NCBI GenBank assembly: GCA_002482885.1
Contig: DLGW01000003.1
Coordinates: forward strand, 1-56,507
DNA: 56,507 nt
From: Flavobacteriaceae bacterium UBA7684
Lineage (GTDB): Bacteria; Bacteroidota; Bacteroidia; Flavobacteriales; Flavobacteriaceae
Direction of reading: 5' to 3'
In this document: positions 44,120 through 52,061 of the stretch, piece by piece
Position numbering within the stretch: position 1 is the first letter of the stretch
How the letters are laid out: every line of letters begins with the position of its first letter
Position numbers and translations under genes: made by a program
Notes under the pieces: generated by a model
What the model saw: the letters and a program-made list of their open reading frames with translations, nothing else
The model's database searches: none
Told to the model about the DNA's origin: nothing

Positions 44120-44236
44120 TATGCCGTTCCACCTCCGCTCAAGCGAAAGGTGTCGCGCTTTCGGCAGTCGCTTTTAAAAGCCTTCCGTTGCACTACCTGC
44201 TTTTAAAGAGCTCCCACAATGCCTCTATCGCTAACG
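44120..44236 (-). repeat. GC-rich structured element, left copy
   Basis: Gene-free, GC-richer than its surroundings. Read on the minus strand it has block A GGCATTGTGGGAGCTC (44223-44208), a 35-base hairpin with perfect 9-bp arms TTTAAAAGC/GCTTTTAAA, then block B AGCGACTGCCGAAAGCG... (44172-44151). The right copy at 51765-51836 has the same order, spacing and related blocks in the opposite orientation. CGAAAG/CTTTCG adds another small hairpin. Confidence 0.7.
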
Positions 44237-44241
44237 GAAAA

Positions 44242-44604
44242 TCACAACTTATAATCAACAATTAAAGATTCGTAAGGAATTTTTAATTTATCATGTAAAC
44301 GACGAATCATTTCTAAAGTCAGTTTTCGTTTACGATTAAAAATTTCAGAAACCCTACTTTTATAACCGATGATTTCAACTAAATCACTTTTACTTAAGTC
44401 CATTTGTTCCATTCTGAATTTAATGGCTTCAATAGGATCTGGTGCTTCAATGGGGTAATGTTGATCTTCGTATTTCTCGATTAAAATACTTAAAATCTCA
44501 GCCTCATCCCCTTCAACAGAATCAATCGGAGCGTCAAAGATTTCTTCCAATCTTTTTAAAGCATTCTCGTAATCTTGTTCGGTTTTTATTATTTTAATTT
44601 CCAT
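44242..44604 (-). CDS. higA: HigA-type antitoxin
   Basis: 120 residues from the ATG at 44604 (MEIKIIKTEQDYENALKRL); a longer start exists at 44655 but lies inside higB. An acidic N-terminal half is followed by a helix-turn-helix domain (KSDLVEIIGYKSRVSEIF and RKLTLEMIRRLHDKL). The family neutralises the HigB toxin and represses its own operon. It follows higB by four bases, the toxin-first order typical of HigBA. Confidence 0.9.
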   Translation of the reverse strand: MEIKIIKTEQDYENALKRLEEIFDAPIDSVEGDEAEILSILIEKYEDQHYPIEAPDPIEAIKFRMEQMDLSKSDLVEIIGYKSRVSEIFNRKRKLTLEMIRRLHDKLKIPYESLIVDYKL

Positions 44605-44608
44605 AATA

Positions 44609-44902
44609 TCAAATGGTTTCAGCATTAATTTTATCGTATTCGTTATGATTCCCAATAAATCTTATAAATACCCATTGCCTAAGATAATTGACTTGAATAA
44701 TCAATCTGTATTTATTACCACAAATATTAAAAACAACTCTTCCCGACTTTAAAATACTGGCTTTAGGGTATTCACTTTTTATATCATTCGGATTTTCCCA
44801 TGTTGCTTTTGTAGCCTCTTTATACCAAGTCTTTAATTGTTCTTCAGAATCTGAATACTTTTCCCAAAATTCCCTCAATATCTTTTTTGCAATAACTCTC
44901 AC
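44609..44902 (-). CDS. higB: HigB-type mRNA interferase toxin
   Basis: 97 residues of the RelE/HigB fold: MRVIAKKILREFWEKY, KTWYKEATKATWENPNDI, KASILKSGRVVFNICGNKYR and WVFIRFIGNHNEYDKI match the HigB_toxin family that cuts mRNA at the ribosome. The basic and aromatic residues expected for activity (Lys, Arg, His in FIGNHNEY) are kept, so it looks functional. Forms an operon with higA. Confidence 0.92.
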   Translation of the reverse strand: MRVIAKKILREFWEKYSDSEEQLKTWYKEATKATWENPNDIKSEYPKASILKSGRVVFNICGNKYRLIIQVNYLRQWVFIRFIGNHNEYDKINAETI

Positions 44903-44918
44903 CTTAAATAAATTTGTT

Positions 44919-44949
44919 CAAAGATAAAAAATAATTACCAAAATGGTAA
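44919..44949 (-). promoter_or_regulatory. higBA promoter with a palindromic operator
   Basis: On the minus strand TATCTTTG (44926-44919) fits TAnnTTTG, 17 bases before higB. Just upstream is the palindrome TTACCA-AAA-TGGTAA (44935-44949), placed between the -7 and -33 positions, where a bound HigA/HigBA complex would block transcription. Confidence 0.55.
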
Positions 44950-44976
44950 CTTTCTATTTTTTTTTGTCTATCGGGT

Positions 44977-46770
44977 TTAAATATTTTTTAACTTGTTATA
45001 AATACATTTGTCTTGTTTAGCCCCTTCAATATCACCGATTAGTTCTTTTGCAATTCCTCTAAAACGATAAGTTTTAAATAATTCAGGATCAATTTCTATT
45101 GCCTTTGAATAATCCTCAATAGCTCCAGAATAGTCTTTTAAAAAAACTTTCACAAGTCCTCTGTTATTATATGCTTTAGCATACTTAGGATCAATTTCTA
45201 TCGCCTTTGAAAAATCCTCAATAGCTTCCTTATAATCTTTTAAATAATTTTTTGCATCTCCTCTCCTACAATAGGCAAAAGAATTTTCAGGATCAATTTC
45301 TATTATCTTAGAAAAATCTTCAATTGCCCCTTTGTAATCTTTTAGAAAACATTTTGAATTCCCTCTGTTATTATATGCAGTAGTAAATTTTGGATAGATT
45401 TCTATTGCTTTTGAATAATCTTCAATAGCTCCACTATAATCTTTTAGTTGATATTTTGCATTTCCCCTGTTATTGTATGCATAAGAATATTTAGGGTCAA
45501 TTCTAATGACATTGGATAAATCTTGAATAGCTTCTGAGCACAATCCTAGTCTTAATTTACATATTGATAGTATTTCAATGGTTAAAATATGATTGGGTTC
45601 AATTTCTAGTATTTCTTTAAAAATTGATAATGCTTCCTGGTAATCATCATCATTATTGGCAAAGTATTTATATTTTGCATTTTTTCTGTGAGAAGGATCT
45701 GTTTCTAGTAAAAAAAGGTAATCTAAATCAGGATTTAAGGATTGTTTGCTATTCAGTTTACAAAATGCTTTACAAAATAAATCAGCAACGCATCTGTACA
45801 GAAAATCAACAGGTTTATCCGTTAAATTTTCTTCTCTTACTAGGTATGTCGAACAAACCCTTCCGTCGGTTTCATTTAGATAATTTTTTATAAAGAAATA
45901 CCTAAAATGATATTTTTTGTCAACTTTTTCATATTCACTTTCAAACAAATAAACATCTAAACATTCACTACAATCAACTAAAATATTGGGTTCAGTTTCT
46001 AAAATTAAGAATCCTGTTTTTTCCCAATTGTCCGTCTTTTTTAATGAATAAACATAATCATCTTCATACTTATTTAACCACTTAAATAGACTTTTTAAAT
46101 CATTATCTTTAATTCTTTTTAATTCAGTTAAAGCCTCTTTAGCTCTAGGATTTTTATTATAGTTGTTAACCAAACTTGAAACTTCGCTGTAAATAGAATC
46201 TATATGTACAAATGCTTTATACCCTGCATCTATAAAAGGGAGACCGAGATATAATTTTTCAGCTAATGGTTTTAATTTATTTTGCCAATGAACCAATTCT
46301 TCAACGGTTACTAAACCCTTAGCTGCCAATTTATTAAAATCAGCTATTGCCTGATCAACTTTTTGAACATCCATCAGATATTCAAGTGATGGATTAAAAT
46401 CTACTTTTTCTTCCTCATAAAAATAAAATCTAATTTCAGATTCATCTTTATCAGGGTTATCTACTTTTAATGCATTACATAAATAAATATCCGTTACTAT
46501 ACCGTCTTGCTCTTCAAGAAATAGGTTTAATGATGGAAGATTCTCTGCTTTAAATTTATATGCCACACATCCCTTATTACAGTTATCACAAACACCATTG
46601 ATGACTTGCTCATAAGATTTCACACCACGCTCCTCAATTTCTTGTTTTAGTCTAGACAAAAACAAAGCCTTAGGCACATCCATATATGCCCTGTTATCAT
46701 CCAAAAGCTTTTCTAATAATTCAAAATCTAAAGATTTGAACGCTTCTATAAGTTGAAGTTTTTCAGACAT
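44977..46770 (-). CDS. TPR-repeat protein with an unknown N-terminal half
   Basis: 597 residues. The C-terminal third (about 375-590) is a run of at least six 34-residue TPR units, the central four very alike (AYNNRGNAKYQLKDYSGAI and variants ending AIEIDPKY), giving a 102-base periodicity in the DNA. The N-terminal 370 residues match nothing I recognise. They contain a cysteine cluster CDNCNKGC (about 61-68), helical stretches and no signal peptide, so the protein should be cytoplasmic. It lies inside the repeat-bounded island between higBA and two helicases; a protein-interaction role is likely, the partner unknown. Confidence 0.75.
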   Translation of the reverse strand: MSEKLQLIEAFKSLDFELLEKLLDDNRAYMDVPKALFLSRLKQEIEERGVKSYEQVINGVCDNCNKGCVAYKFKAENLPSLNLFLEEQDGIVTDIYLCNALKVDNPDKDESEIRFYFYEEEKVDFNPSLEYLMDVQKVDQAIADFNKLAAKGLVTVEELVHWQNKLKPLAEKLYLGLPFIDAGYKAFVHIDSIYSEVSSLVNNYNKNPRAKEALTELKRIKDNDLKSLFKWLNKYEDDYVYSLKKTDNWEKTGFLILETEPNILVDCSECLDVYLFESEYEKVDKKYHFRYFFIKNYLNETDGRVCSTYLVREENLTDKPVDFLYRCVADLFCKAFCKLNSKQSLNPDLDYLFLLETDPSHRKNAKYKYFANNDDDYQEALSIFKEILEIEPNHILTIEILSICKLRLGLCSEAIQDLSNVIRIDPKYSYAYNNRGNAKYQLKDYSGAIEDYSKAIEIYPKFTTAYNNRGNSKCFLKDYKGAIEDFSKIIEIDPENSFAYCRRGDAKNYLKDYKEAIEDFSKAIEIDPKYAKAYNNRGLVKVFLKDYSGAIEDYSKAIEIDPELFKTYRFRGIAKELIGDIEGAKQDKCIYNKLKNI

Positions 46771-46887
46771 TTTTTTTATGGCTTAGAGGGTGTGATAGAG
46801 TGTTAAATAATTGAAATACTGATGGTTATTTTTTTTTATTACGAATTAGAAAATATTTTTTATCCACTCTACAATATCATAAACAAA

Positions 46888-48732
46888 TTATTGTCCCCAT
46901 GTTTTAGATAATCCTTCTCCAAATTCCCAATATCGCTTGTTTGCATTAATTACAATTAAATTTTGTCTAGTCCTTGTCATTGCAGTGTATACAATTTTGT
47001 CATAAACATCATCTCCACCAAAATAATTTTCAGGAATGAATAATAACACATTTAAAACTTCCCAACCTTTAAAACTATGTATAGTTGAAATTTTTAGTCT
47101 GCTGTCTCCCATCCAAAATGCCTTTTTGTGTTTGTGGTATCTTCTCTCTTCATCATTTTCAAAGACGTGATTTACTTTCATATTCTTTGTTGTCTCAAAA
47201 TGCTTAACACATTCAAGTCCGAAATTTTTGTCGGGTAGTAATATTACAGTATCTGAACCGTGTTTAGAAGTGCCTTTTTCCTTTATTGTTTCAAAACCGT
47301 CATTTATTTTATTTAGCCAATCTTTTTCCTCAATATTCCACCAAACTGAATGTTCTTCATACTGATTAAAAAGGTCTGGACGTTCAACTTTGTCAACTCT
47401 AACATCTTGATTTAGATTAAATTTTTCACTAAAAACTCTTGTCATACCAGCAATTTTTTCAGGCAATCTGACAATGGTTTTTAATTCTATCCATTCACCA
47501 AATTTTTCAACCCCTCCACGTCTTTTATCAAGCCATTCCATTTCACGGCTATAAATATTTTGCTTTTTGTCACAGACAACCACAACTTCGTCACGATTGG
47601 TAAGGAAATGACAAAGCATATGATACCATTCAATGTAATAGTCTTGACCTTCGTCTATAAATATTGCATCATACTTTTCATAATCTCCTTTCTTAATTAC
47701 TTCAAGAACTTTGTTTGGAACTATTTCTCTAAAAGTCACTTCGCTACTACTACTTTCACTTGGCCACTTTTCTCCAAACTCATTTAAAATGTCTTTACAA
47801 AATCCGTGAAAGTGTCCGAATGTAAATCTGTCCCAACCGAAACCAAAAGGACTTCTTGCAACCATATCTCTTATATAATGCCAAAGTGTTATGTTAAATG
47901 ACAATATTAAAACACGATAACCTTGCGAAGCAAGATTTGCTGCTCTATAAGCTAACACCTGTGTCTTGCCACTACCTGCAACTCCTCTTACTCTATAATG
48001 ACCTTTTTGAGGTTCTGCAAATTTCTTTTGATAAGTATTTAAAGTCAGTTTAGTTCCTTGTTCGATTGAGTGAAAAGGAGGATTAAGCCAAAATAGAATT
48101 TCTTTATTCCAGTCTCTTGTCCAATAATAGCTTTGGGGTAAATAACTGTCTGGAACTATTTGTCTCAGATTAGAAGCAGTCAAAGAGTTTTTTCCGAATA
48201 CGGGAAAATGAGAATAGTTTTTTACTTGATCCTTGAAAAGTTCCTTTGCATCTTCTGTTGTTGCTTTATGAAAATAAATTGAAGTTTTGATAAGTCCATA
48301 TCGTTGAACATTTTTATCAATTTCTTCACCTATTTGCGGTATAAGTTGTCCTGTAAGTTTTTCCTTATAATACTCAACCTGCTTAACTGGTGATTTTATT
48401 GGATAACTACCCTTATTGTCTGTAACGTAAAACTCCTGTTTACCCATACTATTTTTTTCAAACGAATAGTTGTTTAAATTCCAATCTTTAACTTCAATAA
48501 TTTGAACACCTACATTTGGGTTGAAAATAATAATATCGGGGCGGCTTCCATTCAGAAAAGGTTGAACGAAAATTAACCAGCCATTATATTTTGTTTTGTC
48601 GTCACCAACTTTAAAATTATCATCTTTTTTTAAAGTATCGTCTAAAAATTTCAATAGATACTCTTCTCCGTCAGTCAGATGTTGCTTGAAGTCTTTTATC
48701 TGTTCCCAAGATGGAATTAGTCTGCTAAACAT
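46888..48732 (-). CDS. NERD nuclease-related domain fused to a UvrD-type helicase
   Basis: 614 residues. The N-terminal NERD domain (about 20-150) has the PD-(D/E)XK-like pattern RPDIIIFNPNVGVQIIEVKDW with E80 and K82. A superfamily 1 helicase follows: Walker A GVAGSGKTQ (250-258), LILSFN, Walker B FIDEGQDYY (358-366), motif III-like VVVVCDKKQNIY, motif V STIHSFKGWEVLNVLLF and motif VI VYTAMTRTRQNLIV. NERD plus helicase proteins are frequent in accessory and defence regions, and a phage-defence role has been reported for other nuclease-helicase proteins, but this is inference. All motifs look intact. Confidence 0.88.
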   Translation of the reverse strand: MFSRLIPSWEQIKDFKQHLTDGEEYLLKFLDDTLKKDDNFKVGDDKTKYNGWLIFVQPFLNGSRPDIIIFNPNVGVQIIEVKDWNLNNYSFEKNSMGKQEFYVTDNKGSYPIKSPVKQVEYYKEKLTGQLIPQIGEEIDKNVQRYGLIKTSIYFHKATTEDAKELFKDQVKNYSHFPVFGKNSLTASNLRQIVPDSYLPQSYYWTRDWNKEILFWLNPPFHSIEQGTKLTLNTYQKKFAEPQKGHYRVRGVAGSGKTQVLAYRAANLASQGYRVLILSFNITLWHYIRDMVARSPFGFGWDRFTFGHFHGFCKDILNEFGEKWPSESSSSEVTFREIVPNKVLEVIKKGDYEKYDAIFIDEGQDYYIEWYHMLCHFLTNRDEVVVVCDKKQNIYSREMEWLDKRRGGVEKFGEWIELKTIVRLPEKIAGMTRVFSEKFNLNQDVRVDKVERPDLFNQYEEHSVWWNIEEKDWLNKINDGFETIKEKGTSKHGSDTVILLPDKNFGLECVKHFETTKNMKVNHVFENDEERRYHKHKKAFWMGDSRLKISTIHSFKGWEVLNVLLFIPENYFGGDDVYDKIVYTAMTRTRQNLIVINANKRYWEFGEGLSKTWGQ

Positions 48733-48885
48733 TTAATTTTTAATATATAGAATAGTTAATAATAATATTATTATTTGGAAATGAGTATAATAATTTAAAA
48801 ATAACAATATGACCTTCATGTTAGTCAAAAAAAAAGGTTTAAAATAACGTCATAAATCGTGTTGACAACTCAATAGTCTAAAAAT

Positions 48886-51535
48886 TTACTTATTCAACCA
48901 CTCTGATGTTGTATAGTCGCAACCATGTAAGAAATTCGTGCAACCATAGAATTTGTATGTGTTACCATTTTTTGCTATACCTGATTTTCTTAATACAACG
49001 TCTGCTGTAATACAGTTCGGACATTTTTTATTTGGTGATTGTCCATTTTCTACCTCTAATTCTGCAATAAACTTGGATTTGTATGAACTGTCTGTAACAA
49101 AATAAACCTTTTCTTTTGCTCTTGTCATTGCAACGTAGAATAAACGTCTTTCTTCCCCATTTTCAAATTGGTCTGCTTCGCTAAGTAATAAATTCAAAAC
49201 TTGGTCGTCAGACATTTCAGAAGGAAAACCAAACTTGCCCGAGTTACAATTAAGTACAATAATTATGTCACCTTCCAGTCCTTTAGCTTTGTGAACTGTC
49301 ATAAATAGGGCTTTTAGTCTCTTTATTTCTCCTTCTTTTGTTTTGATACTGTAGGAAATAATTTCATTTATCTTGTCAATCTGAAATATCGATTTTTCGT
49401 TCTTTATCCTATCAATATCAAAACCATATCTACAAAGAATAATAATTTCTTTGTTTTCAATTTGGTCGTCAAACTCTAATAACTCGTTAAATATTTTTTG
49501 AACCGCCAAAGTATCGTCTTGATTGTCTGTAATTGAGTAATGTATTTTATAGTCTGTATTCTTTCTGCTTGAAATTCCTTTTAGTTCTTTTTTAGCTTGG
49601 TTTGGATTTTTCTGTATAAATCCGCTAGATAGACTTATAAGTGGGTTGTGAAAACGATAGGTTGTTTCAATTTTTGATTTCACAGTGAACCCAAAATAAT
49701 TTTCAAATTCTTTAAAAAGTGAAATATCACTACCACTGAAACGGTAAATTGACTGCCAATCATCACCTACACAAAATAGCTTGCAAGATGGATTACTAGT
49801 TTTAATTGCCTTTACTAATTGGTAACGCAATCGAAATATCTTGAAACTCATCAATGATAACATAGTTAAATTTTCGTTTGTGTTTGCCCCTTGCTATATG
49901 ATTAGAGGCTTTATTTATCATATCACTGAAGTCAATTTCGTTTCTTTCCTTCAGATGAATTTCGTATCGTTCAAAAATTGGCTTTATGATTTCAATAAAT
50001 AGTGAATTTCTATCCCTGTAGAATTTGTCATGAGTTTGTTTATTTCTATTGATAACGTCATTAATCGAATAATTATTTGATTTCATTAATGTTATAAAAG
50101 TCCCAAACAAAGTGATAAAACTATTTATTTCATCTTTTGCGGCTTCCGAAATAATTTTCCAAATCTCTTCTGGCGATTTGGGTTTAAGAATAACTCCAGC
50201 AGATTTTATATTATTCGTTAGATTTTCAAATAAAATCCCTTCACTCATTTCATAGCTATAACTTTCAATTAAAATAGTTCCATTTTGTCTATGAGTGTCT
50301 CGCTTCCATTCCATATCGTCACGATATTTTTCACTTGCAGAACGTGTTCCGTCTCCATTGAACCAATTCGGAACATTCCCATTTCTTGAAATGCCAAAAT
50401 GTTCTATATAAATTTTCTTACCGTTTTGAATTACTGTGAAGTCAGGTTTGTATTGTCTAAATGCTTCTGTTGCAGTGTCGTGTTCGTATGGGAATTCGTA
50501 TTGATAGCTCACACCGTTAAACAGAAGGAAGTTTGCAATTTTACATTCTTCAATGCTTTTAACCACTTCCATTTTATAGGATTTCTTACCGTTAACTGGA
50601 ATTTCTTTTAGTTTGTAGCTTTTAAAATTTTGGTCTTTAATGTATTGAATGTAATCGCCTTGATTTTCAAATTCAAATTGCGATTTAGTTGGCTTTAAGA
50701 AATTAGTAAAATATTCAGTAACTAATTGAAGGTAACTTTCATTCTTTATTAACTCCGAAAAATATCTTGTGAGCAAGGGTTTAAATTGTACTTCTTCAAA
50801 AATACTTGGTTGTCTTCCTTCTACTTCAACTATAATGTCTTTGCCAAATTTGTGAAAGGTTTTAGCTTCTACTCCTTCAATATCAATTCTCTCGGCAAGT
50901 GTTATGGCTGATTTATTTGTAAATGAAATTAGTAAAATCTCTTCGGGTCGAACTTTATATCTTTCAAGAACATAGTTTACTTTTCCAACAATAGTTGTTG
51001 TTTTACCCGAACCTGCACCTGCAATAACTATATTATTATCTTCATCTGTTACAATTGCGGTACGTTGTTGAATATCAAGCTTTCTTCCTTCAATATTATC
51101 AAAAAATAAGTTGAATATTTTTAGCTCTTCTTCTATAAAATATTTATTAAATTCATCTCTTAAAGTAGCTGCATTATTGAAATATTCTTTAAAAGTTTTG
51201 ATTGACTTAACTTCCTCACTTGAAAGATTAATAAAGTCAAAATGTTTAGCTTTTATCTCATTGTACAGATTAGTTTGTTCGTTTTTCCAAGTGGTCAATT
51301 GATAATTTGTAAAATATCCAGTTTTAAGGTTTGTTAATTTTGCAAATTGATTATTGGCGTTGATAATATTATTCAATTTGGAATTAAAAAAGTAGAACAA
51401 GCTTTGTCTTTCTATTTCACGTTCTTTAGCTTGTGCTGCCTCAAGCTCTTTTATTCTGCGCTGATTTCCGTTGTGTCTTTTGTAGAAAAAAACAACAAGA
51501 ATCAGAAGTATTAGAAAAGTTATAATCAGTATCAT
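48886..51535 (-). pseudogene. HelD-like (helicase IV) membrane-anchored helicase, frameshifted
   Basis: Two overlapping open frames (51535-49802, 577 aa, and 49863-48886, 325 aa) together make one superfamily 1 helicase of about 883 residues. The first ends just after Walker B (VIIDEFQDIS), and the second continues with RYQLVKAIK and CVGDDWQSIYRFSGSD as in E. coli HelD. The frame changes near 49828 (+1, equal to one inserted or two lost bases). Order: membrane helix (2-18), coiled coil, Walker A AGAGSGKTT (172-180), a nuclease-like insertion (SIEECKIANFL, YKPDFTV, YIEHFG; about 328-381), motifs V (TVHKAKGLEGD) and VI (YVAMTRAKEK), and a C-terminal topoisomerase-type zinc ribbon (CPNC...GCTNFLHGCDY). 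Apart from the shift it looks undecayed, so a recent mutation, sequencing error or programmed frameshift are all possible. Confidence 0.85.
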
Positions 51536-51740
51536 TTAATAAAGATTAATTTATGATTATACTATCTATAAAGGAACTTTTTATTATACCTATTTAGCGC
51601 GATGAAATGTTACAACCAAATTTCCAATATTTTATAGAATGCTACTAAAAATAATAAAATTTGACTAGAAAAAACCTCAATCAAACTAAAATATTTTTAA
51701 TTATTACTATCTAATGTTCTCCTAGCTGTTTCCCCACTCC

Positions 51741-51854
51741 AACTATCCCCGCGTGAGTGACGGCGGCATTGTCGGAGCTCGGGTTGGGTTGCCCTGCTTT
51801 TGGCAACCTAAACCAGCGACTGCCAACGGCACGACAGTTTGTTTTTTCAAACTG
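51741..51854 (+). repeat. GC-rich structured element, right copy, in the 526-base spacer before nrdD
   Basis: Block A GGCATTGTCGGAGCTC (51765-51780) is followed by a 34-base hairpin (GGTTGCC/GGCAACC core, extended by GGTT/AACC) and block B AGCGACTGCCAACGGCACG... (51815-51836). Another perfect 7-bp hairpin with a T6 loop follows (51835-51854). Compared with the left copy in reverse complement, block A is 15/16 identical and block B 18/22, with nearly equal spacing. The rest of the spacer (51536-51740) is A/T-rich with no gene seen; an imperfect hairpin lies at about 51887-51915. Confidence 0.7.
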
Positions 51855-51934
51855 GCACGCCCAAAATAAAATGCTAGGTTTTCTTTTTTTGTTTTCGGGC
51901 CGCAGGAAACAAAACGTTTTTCATTTCAAATGAA

Positions 51935-52027
51935 TTGACAAAAATCACATAGTTCATAACTTGTTAATTACATATTTTACGAACTGATTTTTGTCAGTTT
52001 TATACCAAATGTATGATGGTATTTTTG
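51935..52027 (+). promoter_or_regulatory. nrdD promoter with two FNR/CRP-type boxes
   Basis: Two boxes of the TTGAT-N4-ATCAA type: TTGACAAAAATCAC (51935-51948) and CTGATTTTTGTCAG (51984-51997), which share the 12-base core in inverted orientation. The -7 element TATTTTTG is at 52020-52027, with no TTG at the -33 position. If transcription starts about 4-5 bases after it, the second box is centred near -41, the classic activator position, and the first near -90. This predicts activation by an FNR/CRP-family regulator under low oxygen. Confidence 0.6.
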
Positions 52028-52061
52028 AGGTAACTATAATAACTAAATCCTCTTAACAACC

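Noticed and set aside
44242..44655. 137-residue form of HigA starting at 44655
   Set aside because: That start is inside higB; the ATG at 44604, just after the toxin stop, gives the normal antitoxin.
44977..45600. CRISPR-like regular repeats
   Set aside because: The 102-base periodicity encodes TPR units in frame; there are no short repeats with unique spacers.
48886..51535. Two separate helicase genes
   Set aside because: The two fragments continue one helicase sequence with no missing motif, so they are one frameshifted gene.
44120..51854. Integron attC sites
   Set aside because: The elements have variable hairpins between conserved blocks, but I see no R'/R'' core sites (GTTRRRY), no integrase, and several genes lie between only two copies.
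51700..51930. A known structured RNA (RNase P, tmRNA or 6S) in the spacer before nrdD
   Set aside because: No diagnostic core sequence of these RNAs was found, and the similarity to the left island element explains the structure better.
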